DNA of 64,000 nucleotides from Pyrenophora tritici-repentis (Eukaryota; Ascomycota; Dothideomycetes; Pleosporales; Pleosporaceae): positions 1,922,001 to 1,986,000 of the forward strand of contig NC_089394.1 of NCBI RefSeq assembly GCF_003171515.1. The letters run 5' to 3'. Position 1 is the first letter of the stretch. Every line of letters starts with the position of its first letter. The notes beneath the pieces are model-generated. The model made no database searches, was not told where the DNA came from, and saw nothing but the letters and a program-made list of their open reading frames with translations. Shown here piece by piece: positions 31,575 to 42,274 of the stretch. Position numbers and translations under genes: made by a program.

Positions 31575-33925
31575 GGTAGTCGCAAGAATGCAAGATGACT
31601 TTTGATTTGGCTTGCTAGAGGCTTATATATGCGTATATATGTGTGAATGAGTGGGCGCTGCTTGGTAGATAACCTCCTCGCATCGACGATACTGTGCACT
31701 TTATAGTCCCACCACATATCTACCTACCTCCAATCTTGCCATGTGGTCTCCGCGCCTCAATCAAAGGTCATTAGACGGAGCAACGGTAGCTAGGCAAAGT
31801 TCGCCCCTACCGAGAGCTGTCACATTGCATCCATGGTCGGGCCCGGAAAGAGGCCGTCAGGCAGTCTTGCGGAAACTGCGAATACGCCACACGGCACAAC
31901 GAACGCCTCACGACAACGGTGCCTCGGAGGAAAATCCCCCAACCGTGCCTCCGCCACACTAGTTGCAACTCCCGGAGCTGCTCCAACAGCTTGCACCATC
32001 TTCCCAAAACTATCGTGCGATACCCTATTCATCCTCGGGTCCAATTCGGCAGTACCGATCCCATCTTGTCGGCTAGCGCCGCACCGCCCAATTGCACATC
32101 CGCTATCATAGTGAACCACCTGAGGCATAAAAACTTCCTGCCTCCGTAAGTAAAGTCTTGCGAGTCAACCCCATCGTTCCTGCTTCTACTATGCCCAGAA
32201 CCTGTACCATGGACCACTCATACCACCCTCCATTTGAGAAACATCAACCACTTGTCGAGTCCTTGCCATGCCAACATGGCGCTAAGCAAGAGTGTTTGCA
32301 TTCCCATAGAACCGGAAGTCTCTGTATGGGCTGCTGATCACTACCGTTGCACCTCAGGCCGCCCCAATCGAAGCCAGGCATCAGCACAACAAATTTTTCC
32401 TAGCGAAACTCTACCGCTTTCGATCCACCATGTCATACAACGCTTTTGCCAGCTCATGTCTAGCTAGTAAGGACTATGCATACGGCCCGTTCACCATCAG
32501 GACACGGCAGGTATCGCGCCGAGACTGATTGCCAAGGCCATTGTCATTGGACCAAAGCATGGCAAGTGAACAGCCACCCGCTACTAGTCTTCCGTTTCTT
32601 CACAAGGCAGCAAAGAGCTTTAATTGCACGTCTGGACTTCACAGGGACATAGTCGACATGATCGTGCCTGATGACACTCCTCCAAGACAGCTGCCTGCGA
32701 TCCGAATAGGCGGCCTCTTCATGATTTCCTGCACAGCCGCTGGCCGTTGTAGAGGCCCATAAGAGTCGGGTGAGAAGTCTACAACTTCCATGACGAGCTT
32801 CCAATCCAGATTGCTGCCTTCAAGCCTGTATGATAAATGCGCTATACTGGAATGTAGAGCGGCCAAGCAGCATTGACACATATATTTGACATGGCCAACG
32901 CCGCCGAAGCTACCACTAGCAATCTTGAACTCAGGACATCTCAGGGTTGAACGCTAACCACTACGTATCGGCGAGGCAGAATTACCCCTCAGGAGTTCTG
33001 TCGGGTAATTACAACGTGACTGAACAAACACTCGGGTCAGGAAACCGCAGGTACCGGCAAAACGACTTACTCGTAGCAGGTACATCTGAGTTCTAGGTGC
33101 CAACATCAATACGATCGACAGCCATGTCGATTCAACCATGGACAGGGGTCTACAGTACGAAGCGGTCTGATGCAAGCGATCAGTTTCATAACCCGCATCC
33201 AACGCATGATAAACGCGCTTCGTAGTTCAAATTTTGTGACCACGCCGCATCGCTCGCCGACCACGAGCATCATAGATGCCAACCGCTTCCTTCACTCATC
33301 CTGACAAGATTATCACGGAGATCGCCGACATACCTACATGACAGTGGAAGAATACGGCCTTCGAGGTGACAGGTGTAGAAACCTAGGCAGTCCTCTTGCG
33401 GCCGGAGACATCGGTTACACTTTGTATTGGAGCAGACAAGGAGCCTCTTCAAACGCAAAGGAATCTTTCTTACCATCACGTTAGGCGGCTGCATATTGCT
33501 TTGTAATATTGTGGCCTCGGTCACCGCATCCACATGATTCACCGAAGCTTTCTTGAGCCTTAGGACCCTTCTCTTGCTGCTATATCACTACCCTACAACC
33601 ATTCACATGCAAATGGTGGTTACTTGTCACTGCGCGCATGAGAGAATGAAGGATTTCTGACGGCTGCACGCGTAGTACTGCCCTCTAAGTCGGGGTTGAA
33701 CACAGCCCCATGTGACCAATAGTGCAGCTGGTCACATTCACCAACATGATCGGTGTGCAGCATGCCAGTCAGAAAAGGTGTTGCAGACAGGAGAAAGTCG
33801 CAAGCTGATTGACAGTACAAGCCCTACGAAGTACGCGTCATTCTAACCCAGGGCAATAGTCTCCTGCTGAAAAGGTCGGGTATGGTACTTGTAGATTATC
33901 TAGTATTTGCCAATCTGCTGTAAAC
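31575..33925. other. 2.35-kb region between small gene and DCL2
   Basis: Only short overlapping ORFs with no family features. Includes the promoter of the small gene (31575-31750) and the 3' flank of DCL2. No repeats or RNA genes recognised. Confidence 0.45.
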
Positions 33926-36900
33926 TCAAAAGCCCTCTAGCATAACTCCGCCACCCTCATCAGTATCAAAGAATTCCTCATCGCTCTCCTCCTCTTCATC
34001 TTCAACCATTTTCACATCCTCGGTATCTCGGCCTTCAAGTACGCCAATGGCCTTCCAGGCGGCAATATTCTCAGCTTGCAACCTTTTCACCCCCTCTACT
34101 ACACCACCGACGTCTTTTCCCCCAATCTTGACCTGAACCTTGTATCCTTTCTCCGGCACACCAGAATCTCTCGCTCCTTCGCTCTTTAGGTTGCTCGTGA
34201 CTCGAGCATACTTGACACTCTTGTCGACAGCAAGAATGCCCAACCGTTCCTTAGGATGTAGGCAATCTACACCATCACGTAGGATACGTTCCAGGCACGA
34301 TATAATTCCCAAACGGCGAACAAACTCTTCGCAGATGGCAATAGAGCCGTGGCTATCAATGTATAGGGCGCCAATAACGCTCTCTACTATGTCTGAAAGA
34401 TACTTTGGTGGGTCAGTCAACGAGAGTGCATGCCAAGGAAAACGAGAATCATGCTTTAGGCCGGTGGCAATTATCTCACGAGCTTCGGCATGCTGCTGTG
34501 TAGCAACTATTCGCGAAGCGACAAGTGCGTTGCTCGTGGATCGAAGGAACTGCCATAGAGCTCGGTGATGTACTTCCGGCTCCAATGTATCTTTGTTAGT
34601 CAACTCGTCTGTGACTGTCGTCTCGAACATGCTGTAAGCGAGGAAAGAGGCGTTGACCATTGCTGTTCGTATGCCGTGCATCTTTCGATGCGAAAGCTCG
34701 GGCTTGTGTGCAAATAGTCTCCTTGAAACAATGTAGTCCAGTACAGCGTCCCCAAGAAACTCATGACGCTCATAAGAGCAGTTGGTGTTTAGCCCGCGAA
34801 ATGTGACATGAGTCAGTGCTTCCAGGAGTAATGCTTTGTTGGTGAACTTGTAACCGAGCAACTTCTCGACCAGACCAAGGCTCATAACAGTGTCTTGGTG
34901 AGGGGCTGCGTCATACAGTATGTCTTTGGCCTCTGATAATGGCGTCCATCTCTCTAGAGGCAGGAGAGTTTGCACACAGGCGAAAGCTTTCGGGAAACCG
35001 CCAATGATATACGAGGCGCCAATGAGCGACTCAATAACATCGGCTATTAACTTCGACGACTTCTCTTGCTTCTCAGGTAGTGTTGATTCGGCGAGTACCT
35101 GACTAATATATCTAGGTCTCCATTTTGCACCCGTGAAGCGCTTGTGGAAGATGTATTGATCCAAGCCAGCAGCTAGTGTAGCGCGAGCTAGGTACCCGTT
35201 GCTAACAAGTTTACCCTTCTTGCCCGTCAACATACCCTCAGGCATTTGGAGATTCGCTGCCATTAGGTGGAGAGATGCTATAAACTTTAGTATACAATCT
35301 CCAAGGAACTCGAGCCTCTGGTAGTCATTGCCCTCGTTTAGGGCGGATGATGTGAGTGCGGTGACAAGTATTGGGAGGTGTAAGTTGTCGACTTCAACTG
35401 GGTTCAAAAGCGTTGTTCTCAGAGTATCTGCAACGATATATATTTCCAACTTGTGTACGATCGATGGAAACAGTAGTCCGAAGATGGCGTATGATACGGG
35501 TAGATTTTCGACAGTGCATGCTGAAGCCACCAGATTTTCGATCCTGGTGTAGGCCTCGTTCTTGTTATCATGCTCCGAGACCGGGTGAAGAAAGTCCCGG
35601 CGTTTCGGCAAGCGCACAGCCTGTATCGTAGTCTCCTCTATGTTCAGAGGTCCCTGTAATTGCGACGGGACAATAGCCTTTCCCATGAACTTTCGCATGT
35701 CTCCTTGTAGCGTGACTAGACCCCAGGTAGCGGGATCAACGTACCCTCCAAACAGAAGTTCCGATACCGATCGATGCCCCTCTGTCGCTGTGTGAAAATT
35801 GCGGAGCTCAGACTCGGACATCATGCAGTCTGATGGGCCGCAAGGGGCAATTAGATAAAGAAAATCATTCGCATCGTCTTTGATATACCCTCCAAATACG
35901 GAGCGCAGTACCCTCCACGTTATGGTGCGCAGCAATTGTATTTCTCCATCGTCCAACGTGGTACCAGGTAGCTGTGAGCTCGTCACTGTGTATTGCTTCG
36001 TCTCATTCCAGTGTAGCAAAAAAACTTGGGTAGGTGGCATCAAACCTGGTGTTAACAGAATCATACGCATTGGCTCTTCTCCCGACGTCTTCACCTCAAG
36101 CAGAGTACGGTACCATGTATGGGGGTTGAGCTCGTGATATTTAGCCATCATGCAACAAGGGTCCATTGTCAGCGAAACTGGTATCATGGAAGGCCTGTCC
36201 TCGCGAACCTGGTATTGCGCCATCTGATCTTCTTCGTCATCTCGCACAGGAAGTAGGTTGTCGTTCACGAGTTTCGTATGATACAGCGCTTTATAGGCCT
36301 CAAAAGCAACATCCTTTTGCGCCATTCTTTCTGTTACCCAAGTCTTCAAGCTTCTAGCAGTTCTCACCTTAGGATCAACGGAGATTGGAAGGGTCACTTT
36401 GGCCGTAATTTGTCCACGGTCGTGGGTGAAGTCAAATTCGGGTGTGATATTGGCATAAGTACCCGAGCCCAGGCGAGCACAGAAGTGGTGAAGATGCTGT
36501 GAAGCGTTTTCTAGAGTCAAAAGGGCACTAGATCTGCGATCAGCAAGTGAAGAAGACAATGGAGACTGTATCCAGCAAAGCTCTTGTTGTTAAAAATCCA
36601 CTTACCCGGTACTCTCAATTCTGAGATGACGCTCACCGTACTCGTCAACCTGTTCTTGCTCTTGGGCCAGCCGGACTTTCCGTTTGTCGTCTTCATAAGC
36701 TCTCCTCATCTCAGCTTCAAGCGACTGCCACGACTTGACCGACTGTACGTTACTGTTGTCTGGAACGAAAACGAGATAACGTGAGCGCTGCTGTCGTGCT
36801 CTTCCACGACGTTGTACAAAGCTTTTGAGGTTTTTCGGCTGCTCAAAGCATATTACGAGATGACAGCTGGATACGTCAATGCCTTCCTCTAGCACACTCG

Positions 36901-38516
36901 TAGCCAAGACAAGGTTGATGATACCAGCCCGGAAGTCATCTAGTGTAGTTTGTTGGTTTTTGGGTTCGGCGAACACGGATATGTTGGATTTACGCTTCGA
37001 CGACTGGGATGTGCCCACGAACGTACCCACTCGTAGTAGATGTTTAGTTCGTGGGTGGCATGTGAGGATCTCGGCGAGAGACGCTACCCATACTCGTTGT
37101 TCGACAAATACGAGTCCTGTGAAGTCTGGGTTGCCTTCAGCTTCGGCGACTAACGTATCAACCAGTATGTTAACCTTCTGAGACAAGTTATCCAAGATCC
37201 CATCAGATACCGATGAAGGGTTGTGGAGAGGAAACCTCTTGAACACATTCAGAAGATGTTGCCTCTCGTTGGTAGACAAATCGAGCAGCTGCTGGTCGAA
37301 GATACCGGCCATTTTTTCAAATGTGGCTATGCATTGGCGTAGGTAACCTTCCATAACAGATGTTCCCAGTTCATCTGCCATGGCCTCAGCTTTGTTCTTC
37401 AGTTGTTTGAGCTGGTCGTAGCAATATGTCTTTCGACTGCTCCAAAGCTTGTTCAGTTGCCGAGAAACATCGTAACCTTTGCTGTGCTGATCTAACAAAG
37501 CAATTACGTATGGATCTCTCTGCAAGTTATAAGTTTCATACGCTTCCTGCAACGCAAGGAGCAGCTGAGAGTAATGTGTACCCGCAGGCGATGATGGGTA
37601 CGCAATCTGCACTAGTTCTGGCTGGTGGACGTATCGCATTAGCTCAGACCTGTGTAGTTTCGGGGTTTTCGCGGTAGCATGCAGGTTTTGCTCAATTAGC
37701 CTATGACTGTTAGCTGATTGCAGCCTCACAAGGGCTGAACTTACTCAAGACCTTGCCTGGTAGCTACTGCTTTCATGACCGGGCTGGCAGTCAAGCCTAG
37801 AACTTTGGGTAATGAGTTGCGGTTGTCGTGCAATTGAGGCATGTAGAAATTAGTCATTAGCTGATTCGCCGGATGGTTCAAGGTACAATGATGCGCTAAA
37901 GAGCGTTAACCAAAGATGGGCTTCTCAGTTTAAATTAAACAAACCTTCGTCAAATATAAGCAAAGCCAGCTTGGTGAGCTTGACAAATCCATGTGTGAGT
38001 GCCTCGAGGAGCACCTGATGAGTTGACACAACAATGCGGACGTTGGTCAAGATACTATCCCAGTGCCTCTGAGTGGTCCAAAACTCGATGTCGTCTCTTC
38101 CGCAAAGGATTTGGTGACCAAACCCGGGCAAGTTGGACAAAAAGACTTCATGTTGCTGTTCGCACAGCGAAACCGTTGGGGCTAGAAACCACACGATCTT
38201 CCAAGTTGGCTACATTAGATTATAGTCTAGCGCAAGGGCCTAGCGGCAGGTATCCGCACCTTGTCGGGTTGGCACGTCTCCAACTCGGCTCGTGTTCGTT
38301 CGATGGCGCTACGGACTGGTCAGTATACTGTTCTCAAGGCGATTCAGGGAACATGTACATGTGTGTCTTCCCGGAGCCAGTGTCCATGACAACGATGATG
38401 TTGGCTTTCATACTCTCTTCAACCATTTCAGCCTGGTAGGCTCGCAGCTGGAACGTCTCACACGGGGACGCACCGCTGGCCGTAGCGGTACTATCAACAT
38501 GCATTGGAGAATCCAT
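33926..38516 (-). CDS. DCL2: Dicer-like protein 2
   Basis: Six exons on the minus strand: 38516-38359, 38308-38260, 38197-37945, 37895-37745, 37700-36606 and 36527-33926 (introns 50, 62, 49, 44 and 78 bp). All phases agree and give 1435 aa. Domains in order: DExD/H helicase with Walker A DTGSGKT (about 45-51) and DEAH (152-155, split by intron 3); helicase C domain with QRRGRAR (about 500-506); Dicer dimerisation region ([12 protein letters not shown], at the exon 5/6 join); two RNase III domains with LEFLGD (about 974-979) and EFLGD (about 1158-1162), each with its downstream acidic partner. No PAZ domain is obvious. The enzyme cuts double-stranded RNA into small RNAs for RNA silencing of viruses and transposons. 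Confidence 0.95.
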
Positions 38517-39117
38517 GCTAGAATGCGAATGATGAAATGCGATGAAGATGTAGGCATGAGGGTGGCAACTCTCGTAGCCGTCGCTGTTCGTTGTTGGAGA
38601 CAGCCCACCAGGTTGCGCTAACCACGTTCGCTAGGCTGTCGTAGGCGGGTTGACGAGACCACCGCGGCATGCAGGTATAGCCTGCTTGATTTGCGCACCA
38701 GCTGGTGGTCTATAGACCAAATTGGTTAACCGAAGGAGTTCTATGACTATGAACTGCTGTTGGTTTGTGTCTGATGGTACGGTTCAACTCCATTTGAGTA
38801 CCACGGTTGTTTAATGACTCTTGGAGGTCTTGTTGTAATACGATGGACTAATCTCATGCGAGCAATTGAAGGTAGATGTACCTCATCCCACGATATATAA
38901 TTGTGATACAGAAAAGTGCATCGTGAATCGGTTGTTGCATCACCTCACGATATTGAACAGTGGCCAAACAATTGGGCATTTCAGGACATCATTTTCGTAA
39001 ATGCTACGTACGTGATTGGCTTCATGCAGTTGCTCATAACTTCGCACTTGCCTCCCGACGCTCTTAGCCGCTCTGTACTGACTCGTAACAGGAGAGTGCT
39101 ACATGACTCATAGTCTC
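38517..39117. other. Region upstream of DCL2
   Basis: Contains the DCL2 promoter (read leftwards) and the 3' flank of the proteasome gene. Nothing else recognised. Confidence 0.45.
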
Positions 39118-40143
39118 CTACAAGTTTGTAAGGTAATCCTCTACCTCGGACGGGCTCAACTTCCTGAACCGAGGTCCCACGGCACCTTCAACGCCCTCGA
39201 CTCCAAGGAGCCGCTCCTCTGGTGGCCCCACGATGCCGATCTCGACAGTCTCGCCGTTCATCTCTCCTTCTATGGTTTCCTTGAGAGTGAGAAGAGCAAT
39301 GTGGATTGCGTCCTCGAGCTCTAGACCATCCGTGTATCGCTTCTCCAGAAAGGTTTTGGCGCTCGTCGCACTCTTTCCTATCGCCGTCGCTTTCCATGGG
39401 AAGTAGCTACCGCTGGGGTCGACCTGGTAGAGGCTAGGCCCACCCTTGAGAATGCCACCAGTCTTGTCGCTGACCTTCTTCTTCTCCTCGCTTGTCTGCT
39501 CTTCGCTCTTGCCTTCAGCTTCGGGCTCGATACCATCGTCCCATCCTGCAATCAGTAGACTAACGCCGTACGGCCGCACACCACCTGACTGTGTAGCCTC
39601 CTGCATCACTCGCGCCACGTCTTGGACTAATATCCTCGTGGGCGGGTATTCGTTGTAGACGCGCTTGTAGCCGGTATGTGAGACCTTGCGGGCCTTGTCG
39701 ACGAGTACACGGTAGTCGGGGCCCATGCCCGAGTAGACCATGCCGATGTTGGGGGTTATGAGACTGATCTTGGATGACGATTGCGAGTCAATGAGCGGCG
39801 ATGATGATTTCTTCTCGGTCGCGAGCACAATGCCATTGGTGGCTGCCGCATTGGGTCAGCGCGTTGACGCTACGTGAACATGGCCTTGCATTACGTACCC
39901 TTGATACCCAATGAAGTCACACCCTGGTTGACGGCATTCAAGGCATACTCTGTTTGCAACAACGTTAGACACTGCTGGGATTGAAGCCGACGGGATGGTG
40001 AGCATCCCCACAGCGCATACCTATCTGCACCAACTTTCCGCTATACGAGTGTTAGCAAACAGGTCAGATGCAGCTGCTGGTTGTAGTTGCTATGTTTACC
40101 TGGGGGAGAAGGTGGTGAGGGAGAAGGAATATCTGTCCGCCAT
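39118..40143 (-). CDS. PRE8: 20S proteasome subunit alpha type-2
   Basis: Four exons on the minus strand: 40143-40100, 40040-40021, 39949-39899 and 39842-39118; the second is only 20 nt. Introns are 59, 71 and 56 bp; the product is 279 aa. The alpha-subunit N-terminal signature [20 protein letters not shown] is assembled exactly by three splice junctions, which confirms the model. [16 protein letters not shown] and the [12 protein letters not shown] strand are typical of alpha-2. The subunit is part of the outer gate ring of the 20S core. Compared with yeast Pre8 (250 aa) there is a charged insertion of about 25 residues (Glu/Lys-rich, roughly residues 150-180) before the conserved [14 protein letters not shown] block. 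Confidence 0.95.
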
Positions 40144-40628
40144 GACGACTGTTTTGCGTGGTAGAGAACAGAACAAGTATAGAGAAGCTCGTCGTCGTCG
40201 TAGGCGGTTGCAAAGGGGTCGGTGGGGTGGATAAACGACGCAACGACGCAAAGTAACTGGGGGCGATTGATCTGCTAGAGCTCCAGGCTACCTAGAGCTT
40301 CGTTGTTAGAGCGCCAAGGCCGGCCATCGGCTTAACCACTGCTCCGGCCCTGCTCAAAGGAAGCTGCAACCTCGATTTCTTCCACTTTCCAGAACCGTTT
40401 CTTCAAGCTTGACACGACAGCTTCCGGCCACCGTGTCCCCCCTGTATCAGCCAGCAAAGGCGGCTGTGTCGGAATATGACCCGCACTACCGAGACCCTTA
40501 AGTTGGCCATCTTCCCCGCGGCTTCTTGATTGATTACCTCGTCATCTTCATGTACACACCCACATGCTTCCTCCTTGGTAAGAACGCATTAACCTCCAAC
40601 TCGCATTTTGACCGTTTGCCACCGCGCC
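40144..40628. promoter_or_regulatory. Divergent promoter region, PRE8 / RINGv gene
   Basis: 485 bp between head-to-head ATGs. A GGTTGCAAA at about 40205-40213 differs by one base from the yeast proteasome element GGTGGCAAA, but this is weak. No other feature. Confidence 0.45.
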
Positions 40629-41651
40629 ATGTCTTCTTCGTCAGGCCATCAGCCTATGCCAGGATGGTACTGGCCAGATGATGTGCCAAAGAATGAACCT
40701 TCGCATGCGACGTCTTCGTCTACGGCATCGGCATCGCAGCCAAACCCGTCAAGTGCATCAGGCGCAGGCGAGAAGCAATCGCGAAAGCGCACCCATTGGC
40801 CACCGAGACAGTGTAGGATCTGTCTCGAGACGGTCCAGCCTACCTTCAACGCCCCCTCGCAAAACCTTCCTGGCTTCTTGCAGTCATCTAATGTGGTTTA
40901 CGAAGACGAAAGTGGCCGTTTGATCCGACCTTGCATGTGCAAAGGTTCGTCCAAGTATGTACATGAGGCCTGCTTACAAGCTTGGCGACATGCCGACCCA
41001 AGCTATGGACGCAGAAATTATTGGCAGTGCCCTACCTGTGGTTTCAAGTACCGTCTAGCGCGCCTGGGTGCTGGGCGCTTCATAGGCAGTGCTGGTAGGA
41101 GACACTACCCACAGTCCACCAAGACAAGCTGACATGGTATACAGCTGCTCAAATTGGCTTAACAGCCCTAATATTGATTTCCGTCATCTTCGTACTCGGA
41201 TTTGTTGCCGATCCCATCATCAACTTATACCTTGACCCGTGGAGTTTTCTCTCCCCCTGGTCTGGCGTGTCGGGTTCCGACTACGCTTACTACTACGAGG
41301 ACGAGTCGTCTACTTGGTATGAGCATTTTGCAAAAGGCTTCGCTAGTATGGGCGTGCTTGGTTTCCTGAAAGTGCTTTTAGCAAGTCCATTATCGTATTT
41401 TAGGATTGGAAGTGGTGGCCGAGGTCGAACCACGGGTCGAGATCGGTACGAACAGGTCAGCTGGATCATCATCCTAATTGGAGTGGGCACGTTTCTAGCG
41501 GTACGTTTTTTCGTCTCTCTTTCTAGAGGCCATGACTAAGATCACACAGGCAATCTACAAAGGTGTCCGTGTCTGGAGTCGTCGAACGCTTGAGAGGGCG
41601 GGCGAGCGCGTCATGGATGTACAAGGCGACAATGATGACGAAGACGAATAG
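40629..41651 (+). CDS. RINGv (MARCH-type) membrane E3 ubiquitin ligase
   Basis: Exons 40629-41094, 41145-41500 and 41550-41651 (50- and 49-bp introns) give 307 aa. A C4HC3 RINGv finger is complete: Cys62, Cys65, Cys102, Cys104, His112, Cys115, Cys134 and Cys137. It is followed by two hydrophobic segments, one at the exon 1/2 join (IGLTALILISVIFVLGFV) and one at SWIIILIGVGTFLA, and an acidic C-terminus (DNDDEDE). The layout is that of MARCH-like ligases, which ubiquitylate membrane proteins in the endomembrane system. The substrate is unknown. The start is the first ATG after the TTG-led frame opening. Confidence 0.88.
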
Positions 41652-42274
41652 CTGCGACTCAAATGTATGTGCATGTTGCATGAACCATTGGCACCTCATT
41701 TGTCCAGTTGCTCTGTGAGGCCAAGTCCGCACTTTCTTAAATTGCCACAAGTTATTCCTCAATACTGTGTCGATTAGTCTACGTGCGAAGAACAAGCCAG
41801 CCCTCGTTACCCATATCGGCAATGCGCGTTTTGTGCTAGCCGGCTTCTTGGAACTTGGAGCTACCGCCTTTGGCACTCATTTTGTTCAATCTTGCCTGCT
41901 CCTGGAGCAACCATGAATGGCTTGAACGACATCAGGCCTTTGGCACATTTTTAAACCCCCAAAATACGTTCTGATAGATTGTGATCGATGGAGCGAGAAA
42001 GTAATCGTGATGCTTGTAGTAAAATGGTTGGTCGAATTGTAAGCCATTGTCATGGCCCAAGAGCTATTGTGCCCTGCTACAAAAGAAACAAAGAAACCCT
42101 GGGTATATACAGCCTCCGCTTAGCTATGCCATGAGGCCTGCCTGTCTATATATGCCCTGGCTTACCCGAAACGCCGTATTGCCCAAACCGAACTCTGAAC
42201 AAAGGGAAAACCATGCCAACAATATGTACATGCCCGGGGTATCAAATATTAGAATGTAAAATGCCTCTCCACAC
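41652..42274. other. Convergent intergenic region
   Basis: 3' flanks of the RINGv gene and the GAR-domain gene. No gene or repeat seen. Confidence 0.5.

Noticed and set aside
40205..40213. Possible proteasome control element (PACE) upstream of PRE8
   Set aside because: One mismatch to the yeast consensus GGTGGCAAA, and the Rpn4 system may not apply in this fungus.
41523..41876. 117-codon minus-strand ORF overlapping the RINGv 3' exon
   Set aside because: No motif, and it overlaps a well-supported exon on the other strand.
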